Source: Hyaloscypha bicolor E
Taxonomy: Eukaryota; Ascomycota; Leotiomycetes; Helotiales; Hyaloscyphaceae
Assembly (NCBI RefSeq): GCF_002865645.1
Contig: NW_020194552.1
Coordinates: 124,001 to 188,000, forward strand
Length of the DNA stretch: 64,000 bases
Reading direction: 5' to 3'
The position numbers were made by a program, and so were the translations under genes. Shown here one piece after another: positions 11,270 to 19,965 of the stretch (position 1 is its first letter; each line of letters begins with the position of its first letter). The notes below the pieces were generated by a model, which was not told the origin of the DNA, ran no database searches, and worked only from the letters and a program-made list of their open reading frames with translations.

Positions 11270-12599
11270 TCAAGATCGCAATCGTCGACTGCTGTCAGAA
11301 ATCGGTTGATTGCTCTGATAGATAGGAAGGGGACCGTCCATCTCATCGTATGAGACAGTCTATTTCACGGAGAAATATCAGTAACGGCCATGATACGGGG
11401 ACACACTTGTATTACTTACAACATCATTCTTGACTCTGATGGCACGTATGTCGTCCGGCTTGACAATCTCTTCTTGCGAATCGGTAGCGTTCGATTGCCA
11501 CTCATTGGCGCGTTTCTTATCATTCGCGAACGAATCAAGTGGGATGCTTGTTCTGCGAAGTTTGCCGTTGCTGTTGACTTTGTCCCTGCTCCTGCTTGAA
11601 TAGCCGTGGTTGCTGCGCGTGGCGGAGCGGTTGGCGATGAGGGACTTAAATGCTGGAAGGCAGCCTACTATCACAGCTGGATGCGATATAATTATTAGAT
11701 GTGGGGGTTCCTCTACAATTTGATGTGGAATTAAGCAACATGATGAATAGAGCGTGGGGACTCACATATCGAAGAGGCGAGGGTAGACCAGACCTCAAGA
11801 AGGACGAGATTCACAAAATACTGCTCGACGAGAATCTGTTTTGCTCGAATGATTGCGAAAATGATCATGACAAAGCACAGGCTGAACACACACACCAGGC
11901 CTGCCTTTTGTTTCAAGGATATCTGCAGATTGTAGATCAACTTGATAGGCATGGCCATCACTGGCGATATTGTCAACACCCTTCTCAACTCAGTTCGCAA
12001 GTGCACTTACTGCATAAATCGGTGAAGATGTCGATAGCAGTGCTGTAGTAGACACTCAATCTCGAGGCCCAAATATCCTTTGCAGTATTGCATTGATTGA
12101 ACTTGAAGAAGTTCGTAATAGGATGGCATGAAGTGGCAAGCGTGATCCAGCATCCTACATAGGCAAGGAGTGTAAATGCGGCGAGGATATACCACAAGCG
12201 GCGATAAATCTGAAGCTCTCGGAAGAGTTTGTAATAAAGCGCCAGAAAGCTCGCTTTGACACACCAGAGAACCGTCCAGAATAGTAACATAATCGCAAAC
12301 TCGAACCTCAAATAGGCTTCGACGGAAGATATCAGGTCGGCGGATATCGGAATCACGCCAGCTATAGTGGCCAACATAAAATAAACATTCGGCAGCTGAA
12401 TCGTCTGAAGGATGCAGCTCGTGAGGAGTGTCGCCAGAGCGAGGAATATCCAGTAGTCCTCCATGGTCAGTCGTGCCATAAACTTGAGGCGGATGGCCGT
12501 CCGCAGGATGACGAGGAGGCATGCGACACTGAAACTTGTCCACACCAAGGCCAGGAGGGACTCGCGCGGTAGAGAGCCTACAGACTCGAGATTTGCCAT
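11270..12599 (-). CDS. PTH11-like seven-helix membrane protein (rhodopsin domain)
   Basis: Fungal integral membrane protein of the rhodopsin-domain (PTH11-like) group. These are candidate GPCR-like sensors, but this one lacks a CFEM domain. Four exons are 12599-12011, 11960-11766, 11676-11420 and 11359-11270. The introns are 50, 89 and 60 nt with GTAAGT, GTGAGT and GTAAGT donors. Removing them gives 376 aa. Evidence is the run of hydrophobic helices from residue about 13 (ALVWTSFSVACLLVILR), RLTMEDYWIFLA, VLWCVKASFLALYYKLF, the joined MMAMPIKLIYNLQ, VLLEVWSTLASS, and IVGCLPAFKSL after the last helix. The tail is hydrophilic and basic, and ends in a short exon that restores a typical VTVSYDEMDG end. 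An ATG at 12713 is in frame, but MANLESVGSL at 12599 gives the normal short extracellular start. The ligand is unknown. Confidence 0.87.
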
Positions 12600-14814
12600 G
12601 TTTGTGATTTTCTCAGTATCGTTGCTTTTGAGATGTATGTAGCGTCTTTTGTCGATGAGATGCGAAGGTGGCTGTCCGTGCCCGTATATCAATAAATTCT
12701 TAGATTGAGACACGGGGTATGAAGTTGTGGAGAGTCAACAGCTTAAAGCTGGCTGGATCATCGTTGAGAGGAGACTTGGATCATGCATAGCACGATACTT
12801 GTACCCCACTGGTTGTATTTATTAGCGCAGTCACGTCCTCCTAGCTTGATAGAGCATCCCTTTGCCGGAGATTTCCAGTTGTTGGGGATTGACGGGGGGG
12901 AGATGGCGTGGTTCAAACCTGTTTAGGAAAGGTTCCCATAGGGGGCCAAAAAGGGGCCGTGGAGGGGAGGGGTGTTTATGGATTCCCCCCCGTATCACTC
13001 TCCGGGGACTGAAGCCGCCAAGTGCCAAGACGAACTTCATAGGCCATCGATTTGGGAGAACCCTCCACTCAGGAACCAACTCGGCTTTTTGGAACACCAC
13101 TGCATCGCAGCACCAAGCTAAGCAAGGGGCAAGTACCAGTGGCGTAGGAAGGGTGCGGGGGTCGGCGCGTGCTTTGCGGGATGGCAACGGCGGGAGTCTC
13201 GGGCGGCTTGACTAACTACGGGTATTAAGAGGAATCTCAGGGAGCTATGAAGTGGATAAAGTAGAAAACAAGCATAAATTATCAAAGCCTCAAAGTGTTT
13301 GACAGAGCGGTGGCCAACATTGTTCTGCTAGGTATGCCGCAGCACTGCTGCCTTTCCTTTAACACGCCATTGAAAAGGGGTTGAGTGAATGAGTGAACGA
13401 GTGAATGACTGCGAAAGGCCTCGATTTCCACCATGCCATGGCTACCTGAGGCTCTGTAGCCTATGGGATGACAAAAACCCAATGTGATAATGAGGGTGTT
13501 TGATTCACATTCTCATTGGCGCATCAACACGGGGTTCCCATGTACATCCAGAAGCGGAACCAATGACACCCCGGATGACAGCACTGCTGAAATTTTCAGG
13601 AACCAATCCACGGAAGAAGAGCCAATCGTCCTCACCTGCATAATTTGCTTCACTTTTCAGCAACTGGCTTTCAGGCACGGCACATATCTTGAGCCACTGA
13701 AGGCACGGTCCGTAATCGGGAGCCTTTGTCTCGCTAAGGTTATATTTAATAATCGCAACATCACAGAATATGAACACGTCTGACTCTATTGTTCTCGCAG
13801 CTTATCAACTTAAGGCCCGGAGCGTGCCCGAAAAGGTCATCAAGCACTCTGGTGACTTTACACAACTCTCGATCCAGCAACTTGGCGCAACGAAGATAAT
13901 CAAAGAAAACCAGCTACCATCTCGGGAAATTATGCAAAGCTTTGGATGTGAATCACTTGGAGGTGACTAGTTGAGTTCCAGACGAGTTCCACATCAATTA
14001 TGAGGGCTACTGGCTAACTACCACGATTGCATTGCGTCCGAAGTGTTCTGTCAGCTGAGTGGCTGTAGCCGAGGCATCTTCACGTGACCTAAAGTCACGT
14101 GAACCATTAGTGATGCAAGCGATATGACCTCGTTGCATGAGTTCAAACCCTCCTTCTCTCTTGCATTGTTCTTTACTCTGTCTCGCAACTTCATGGCCCA
14201 TCGACCAAGGTTGTTGCTGTGCATGAGGCTGAAGGCTGGCACTGACCCTTGCTGAGTAAGACAAGAATTAGCCGAGGGTCCCGGATACATGGACACGGAC
14301 AGGCCGCATGCGAGACACGTCACTGTACTAATTCATATCAGCCTTGCTTTCGAAGTTCGATCCGGGCGGTGTGCAACTGGTGGGCTGTGCGGGGTTGATC
14401 CAAGTATTTGGAGATCGTCCCTATCGATGGCTGGGGTTGAAGTGACATCGAACGATCAAGTTCAGTAAAAACGTTGTTGCGGTGAGGCGTGCTCAGGCGC
14501 CATGGACGCCATGGACGCCCTGCATGTACAGTACATGAGCAAGATCCATCTTGGGTTTCTGGGCCGCCCGAACGCCAGCCCAGATTGGACCAGCAGTCCA
14601 CTTGTTCATCATCTTGCGGCATGGCAAAATCCGTCCGTTGTCGAGCCGCCACGTTGCTGTCATTGACGCAATATTCAATATTTCAGAGATATCTGATAAC
14701 GATCGCTGGTCCTGCATAACAAGGCGCCGCCTGCCATTCTTTTGTGTTTTGGGAAGACTTTCTCATTGTTGCAAAGTCTTGTCTGTACTGCTAGAAATAC
14801 TGTGAATTCCAGCC
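12600..14814. other. Intergenic region, no supported gene
   Basis: About 2.2 kb between the receptor and the secreted-protein gene, which are transcribed away from each other. Frames here are short, overlap on both strands and resemble nothing I know. A minus-strand frame at 13,505-13,777 with the stretch DDWLFFRGLVPENFSSAV is the most protein-like. It lacks flanking splice signals that would extend it and is left uncalled. A perfect CACGTG inverted pair occurs at 14,079-14,103 and is listed separately. A short AGTGAATG-like repeat is visible near 13,383-13,409. Confidence 0.45.
14079..14103. promoter_or_regulatory. Perfect inverted pair of CACGTG boxes
   Basis: Two 10-bp arms, TTCACGTGAC and GTCACGTGAA, are exact reverse complements separated by CTAAA. 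Each arm holds an E-box CACGTG core in a TCACGTGA context, the type bound by bHLH factors (Cbf1, Pho4 or SREBP-like in fungi). It lies about 710 bp upstream of the secreted-protein gene at 14,815. The palindrome is directly visible, while binding is inference. Confidence 0.5.
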
Positions 14815-15862
14815 ATGTACTTGTTTGACTTGAGTGTTGTGTGCGTCTGTCTAGCTTGTCTGATACCATCAACACGGAGTCTGCCGTGGAAGGTTGAACC
14901 TGGGAAACATCATGAGCAACGAAATTGGGAGCAGCGCAACTTCGATACAGTCAGAAAAATCTACGATCTCACAATCTATCCCAATCAACTCCCAATATTG
15001 CAACAAGGAGCCGCAGGGGTCCCCCCAGGCCTCTTCAACGAGGAAGCTACTGGTCGAGTCGATCCGGTGGGCAATTTCTCCGGCTTCGAGGATTCGATCG
15101 AGTACTTCTTCGCTCTCGCACCGGTCCCCTCAACGAACGCGGCCTCGACAGCTATTTCAAGGATTCAGATTACTGAGTTCAGCTCTGCTTGCCCAGATGT
15201 TGCAGCTTCAGTGGTCTACCTGTTCTGCAATGTTGAGGATCAGAGTGCAGACAATGGAAAAGCCCTTGCGCCGTTAAAAGAGGTGAGTAATGAAATCAAT
15301 TTTCAGCACATGCGCGCGATCATCCCATTAATAAGGCCCTTGCCTTCCAGGTAGCATTTTGGAAGTTCGACAGACACGGAGCGGTTCTGAAATATGACGC
15401 CTGGATCCCGAACCTCAACGACTGGATCGAGGCTGGTCTGGGCATCCAAATAAACAATCCTCAGGTCGCCGCGCAATCAATCCAACAACTCTGCGGTGGC
15501 ACCCAGCAGAGGTGCACAGGGGCAAATCAGCAGTGGGACACCGTCGAGGAATGCATAGCTACCTTATCTGGGAAACAATACGGGAACTATGACGAGGCAT
15601 GGGGCGACAATATCGTCTGCCGGACTATTCATCTTGTACTCACCCAAGTGCGGCCGGAGGTAAGATCTCTTGCCCATCAGATTCGTGTCTCGTGATCAAA
15701 GGTAGATACTAAATTGTTTTCAAACAGATCCATTGCCCTCACGTTGGACCCACTGGAGGCGGCAAATGTGTGGACTATGCATATCCGCTTCAATACTTCT
15801 CCGATGAAGCCCTTTACGGTGATAAACTCGGTGAGACGTTCAGCTGCCATGATCACCATTGA
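14815..15862 (+). CDS. Secreted protein of a conserved fungal family, function unknown
   Basis: Three exons (14815-15282, 15351-15659, 15728-15862) with two 68-nt GT-AG introns give 303 aa. The first ~22 residues (MYLFDLSVVCVCLACLIPST) form a signal peptide. The mature part holds NFDTVRKIYDLTIYPN, GLFNEEATGRVDPVGNF, SIEYFFAL, then after intron 1 WKFDRHGAVLKYDAWIPNL, six further cysteines, YDEAWGDNIVCRTIHLVLTQ, and a striking CPHVGPTGGGKC loop near the end. I recognise the pattern as one that recurs in secreted proteins of many ascomycetes, without an assigned activity. The FD-x-x-G-x-x-x-x-YDAW stretch resembles NTF2/SnoaL-like folds, which is only a guess. The even number of cysteines fits an extracellular disulphide-bonded protein. 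Confidence 0.82.
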
Positions 15863-16136
15863 TTTCTCGGTTGGCTCGACCGCACCTTCGGATTTAGTGT
15901 TGATTCCACTTGCGAGCCGTTGAAAAAAATCTCTCAAATGATCCTCTTATCTTGTATATTCGTCGGCCGTCAGCTTTGCTGAGCTCATTGGGACTTCTAT
16001 CCCCTACACTTGCTCTAGATCCCTCCAGTGTCTAAATATAATGTAATACAACTAACGAAGGGGAAAAACACAAACCTCTTTCTAGAAGTAGCTAAGCAGT
16101 GACACTACCCCTCTCTCTCAACATCCTCACACCCAA

Positions 16137-16799
16137 CTACTCAACCCTCTCCTTACTCTCCTTTCCCGCCTTCTCCTTCCCAGGCCTCGAAAACACCGCG
16201 CCAAAGAACGAAAATATACTACTCGACCTCAACACCGTGAAATAAAACAACGTCAAGCCCGTAACCACAACCTCATCCCTAACTTCCTCCCTCTCCGCCG
16301 CCACCCCCAGCAACTCAATAACCCCAACGTTCTTCGCAGCCCACAAATTCACCTGAAACCGCGCAACAGGCATCCGGTTCCTATCCAAACACACAAATCC
16401 ACACGTCTTCATTCCCGTGTCACAAACCCAAGTCATGGGCACCGGCTCCCCATTTTCGGTGTCGGAGAATAGAGTGGAGAAGTACTCGTACTCGATCTTA
16501 AACCGTTTTTGTGCTTTCAGCTTGATGTCCTGGCCGCGGACCAAGCACTCTGCGTCGATGGAGATAGGGTGCAGGGTCCCGGTGCCGAGGATTGAATCAT
16601 CGACGGCGGATTTGAAGAGGAGCTGTGATTTCATGGTCTTGAATTCGATGATGTAGAGCGGTTTCGAGGGCGTGGAGTCTGAGTTTTTGGAGGTGACGAA
16701 TAATTTGAATTTCTTCCAGGAGAAGTCTACTTCTAGTGTTTGGGGTTGAGATGAGTTGATGGTTTTTTGAGGGCTTCCTAACTCGTAGGAGGGTTCCAT
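16137..16799 (-). CDS. Uncharacterised 220-aa fungal protein with C-terminal hydrophobic segment
   Basis: Intronless 220-aa frame starting at MEPSYELGSPQ. The body (about 25-160) reads as an all-beta domain: FSWKKFKLFVTS, LYIIEFKTMKSQLLFKS, GTGTLHPISID, then TWVCDTGMKTCGFVCLDRN and PVARFQVNLWAAKNVGVIELLG. The order of strands and the tryptophan/cysteine-bearing middle suggest a lipid-binding or tubby/LURP-like barrel, but I cannot name a family. Residues about 170-200 are hydrophobic (VVVTGLTLFYFTVL, then SIFSFFGAVF), followed by a very basic/acidic tail rich in Lys and Glu. This would suit a tail-anchored or membrane-associated protein. The frame has strongly biased codon use and no competing splice signals, so the gene looks real. 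Confidence 0.7.
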   Translation of the reverse strand: MEPSYELGSPQKTINSSQPQTLEVDFSWKKFKLFVTSKNSDSTPSKPLYIIEFKTMKSQLLFKSAVDDSILGTGTLHPISIDAECLVRGQDIKLKAQKRFKIEYEYFSTLFSDTENGEPVPMTWVCDTGMKTCGFVCLDRNRMPVARFQVNLWAAKNVGVIELLGVAAEREEVRDEVVVTGLTLFYFTVLRSSSIFSFFGAVFSRPGKEKAGKESKERVE

Positions 16800-19700
16800 T
16801 TTGTTGGTAAGATTATGAATTTACGTGACAAGAGTGCAAGGAGGAGTAGTGATTTTTGCTTGAGATATATGGTTGCGATTTGAGTATTCTTATATTTTGT
16901 GAGGGGAAAGGGTTCCAGTGCCCGATTGTTGATCGCATGTAAAGGATCGGCAACCGTCGGCCTATCAATTTTTGTTTTACGCGTATATGCAGCTCAGCTC
17001 AGCATAGCCCCACTATTGCCAAGCACAGAGAGGCAGTGATATGCTTGATCGTTTTGTCTATTTCTGGACTTTGTGGAATGGAAAGAAGAATGAAGAAGTC
17101 TTGGAGGCAGATGGATCGGAAAGAAATAGTGAGTTGAGATTGGTCAAACGAGCAAGCATGAAGGCTTCATCACGTGACCATGGTCACCCCTATTTCGCAC
17201 CTTTGAGGAAGGAGGGAGTAAATCAACGTTTTTGCTTTGCGAATATATACACCTCGTGCTCTACCCTAGCGCAGGCTAATCCTCGGCGAAGTGCAAATCC
17301 TTTTCCCCATCCGCAAAGGTGAAGCTATTCACAACACCTTCCGATATACTAATATGAATTGTTAACAGCCTCGCTTCTACTTGTTGAAGGACACCCACTC
17401 AATAAGATTATTGTGAACAATCATCCCACAACACACCCTTTTATTTTCTTTATTCCACCAACTTCCCACAGACAATCATCCAGTCACCTTCACATTTTTT
17501 GGAATGGAGATTTGTTGACAATAGCAGCTGGCCCTCCAAATCAAGGACTTGGGGGCATATATATACATGGTAGCTTGATTTGTCAGGTAATGCCCATATG
17601 ACAAATCAGCTGACGTGGCGGCCATCGGCAACTTCCTGTTCATTCGACTACACTCCCTGAAACAATCGGCGGGCAAAGTCGAACTCACACCTCCTCGCGG
17701 TGCCTGCTAGGGACTCTGTATGGAATTCTATACAGATAACTAAGGTCTACTGTAAGCTTAGCTTGCACAATGATCAGAGTCGCAATGGTAGTGTTATTTA
17801 GGGCCGGGGCAAGGACTGGACGATTGCATAGGGGCGACTCGACTCTCTGACAGAGGATTTGGCCAGATCTCACTGTGCAACAACTGTCGGCAATGAGCTT
17901 CTCGACTTGTTATCGCATGCGGATCGAGACGACAATACTACCCTCTACCCTCTACAAGAGGCCGGGCAAGAGCCATAGCAAGCACTTTGGATCATGCCAC
18001 TTCTCCTCCTCGAATATTGTCACGTGCTGCGCACAGGCGTACATATAGCTTCTTCACCGCCCTTAGGGCACCATGATTCATTACAAACATACTAAAACAC
18101 ACTACATTCCACTTCCACAGCTTGTCCAGGCCGTGACAAATATCCTCAGCCAACGACTATACCTTGTCCTCGATGCGGCTGTCGGGCCACTACTCGTGTC
18201 GGCGAGCAAGCACGAACGATCTCTCCAACTCGAGGTAAGACACAGCGTGGATACTAGGGAAGGGAAGGGCACACATGCAGAGACTAGATATACAGAGATT
18301 CTCGACTGCTAGTCGCGATTTATAAGGAACCTTCGGGGACTAGTTAAATATACACCAGATTTTTGCAAGGTTTTCTCCTCGAGAGGTAGTATACGATGGT
18401 GTAAAGGAAACTAGGCTGTCCCTGTAGCTATGGTACTATCGTGAATACGTCTTGGTATAGATAATTACGGCCTTCAGTGGCACGCATGGGTCGAAAGGCC
18501 TGGAACGTCCACTTTAAAAATAATTGAACTCATCATCATCATCATCACCCTGAAACAATCGAGGTTTCCACGGGCGATATCACCTTTGACACGAGAAAAG
18601 GGGCTGCAAGCGAAATTACGAGGGGTGGCACAAGCAAACAAAAAACTGACGGACCGTGGCGTTTCGGGAGTCTACAGTGCAGCTGGTTTTTTGTATGGTC
18701 CCATCGGGTGAGATTACAGGGGTTTGGATTGAAGTAATCCAATTTCGAAGTAAATTAACTAGATGAATTCACGTCAGGCATCAACTTCCCATTTATAGCA
18801 CAGCAAAGAGGACACAGCAAAGCTGTGTCCTGTTTGCTGTACATTAACTATATCTTTATAGTAAGTAACCCAAATACTGTTTTCTAACTGTGTCTAACTG
18901 GTGTAAACCATTTCTAGAGCGATCCCAAGCAGGTGCCTCCTACCGACCCCTGACCCCTGGCAAACCTTAACTACCGATAACCGGAACCCTAACTCATAAC
19001 CCTGAGCCCCCTCGCAGGCTCGGGACTAACCGTAACCCCTAACTAATGCGTTTCTAGACCGTGTCAAAACTGTTATAAAAGTATTATAGACCTGTGCTCT
19101 GTCTTGAACATAAAAAGTCGATTTTCTTTCAGTCAAAAGCCAGGCAGAAATAACCTGGTACGTCCTCATTCGCACCCCTGTAACTTACCTGGTGGGGCAC
19201 GCAGGTTAAGCCGGTGCGCTGCTTACCGGCATTCCGGAAGCACTATTCAAAAGTAAGTCGTAATTGATTGGCTCTTATTTGACAAACACGCTCATTTACC
19301 GTCACAATTTGATCGGAAGAAGGCTCTTTTATGCAAAAGCTTCTAGCTGGTGGCAAAGTTGCCAGCGATCCAGGTCGCTTTAATTGTCAAGCCAAGCGAG
19401 CCAATTAAGAGCCTTCCCAATTTCATACCGCGGCCTTCCTAATACATGAAAGCGGCCCCAACGTTATTCCCTGCCAGGTGCGAGCCACGCCAGGCTGCCA
19501 TTCAACCCATTCAATCCATTCATTACCTAAGAATAGCTCTTAAGAGAGCTAAACAGTTTCAGGCCACTAGCGCGAGTTTAGCGTTAATAAGCTAATAATT
19601 CAATAACGGTGTTTTATCGCCTGCGTGCCCTACTTTTTCTTCCTAATTAAATACCAACGATCGCAGATTGAGTTCATGCACGCGCGCGCATGTCGCCCAA

Positions 19701-19965
19701 GATTCCGCACGACGGGATCGGACAACACGGAGACGTAAGGTAATGGGTACGCGCGCATTTCTATCCCATCCTGTCATCACTAAATAACGCCTTCTTATGT
19801 TAATAAAGGCTAATAAGCGTTTCGCATCAGGCAGTCACGCTCTGGGCTCATTTTCAAGGCACGCTTTCCACGTCGTTTCGTCCCTCCGCCGAGTGATTGC
19901 GCCGACGACAACACCGTACCTCGATTTATCCTAATGTGTTCTTCATCATCACTACACCTCTGATT
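16800..19965. other. Long intergenic region with foldback hairpin and short repeats
   Basis: More than 3 kb without a supported gene. Short frames at 17,041-17,322 and 18,073-18,312 have no resemblance to known proteins. Visible features are a TCACGTGACCATGGTCAC palindrome at 17,170-17,187, CACGTG near 18,020, an (ATC)n run at about 18,526-18,547, and the hairpin at 18,800-18,840. From about 18,900 to 19,060 there are several irregular TAACC/CCCTAA-like words. The last 900 bases are presumably promoter and leader of the zinc-finger gene. Confidence 0.5.
18800..18840. repeat. 19-bp near-perfect foldback (hairpin)
   Basis: Arm ACAGCAAAGAGGACACAGC at 18,800-18,818 and its reverse complement at 18,822-18,840, separated by AAA, with a single mismatch. 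The hairpin stands alone in non-coding DNA, 1.1 kb upstream of the zinc-finger gene. It could be the centre of a miniature foldback element, a structured leader or a replication slip product. No target duplication is apparent. Confidence 0.6.

Noticed and set aside
12906..12920. GGTTCAAACCT, resembling a tRNA B box
   Set aside because: No A box or cloverleaf stems at the right distance on either strand.
13505..13777. 90-codon minus-strand frame with protein-like stretch
   Set aside because: No family, no extension through splice sites, and an overlapping plus-strand frame of equal length.
18900..19060. CCCTAA/TAACC-like words resembling telomere repeat
   Set aside because: The words are irregular, not tandem, and mixed with unrelated sequence. 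This is insufficient for an interstitial telomere tract.
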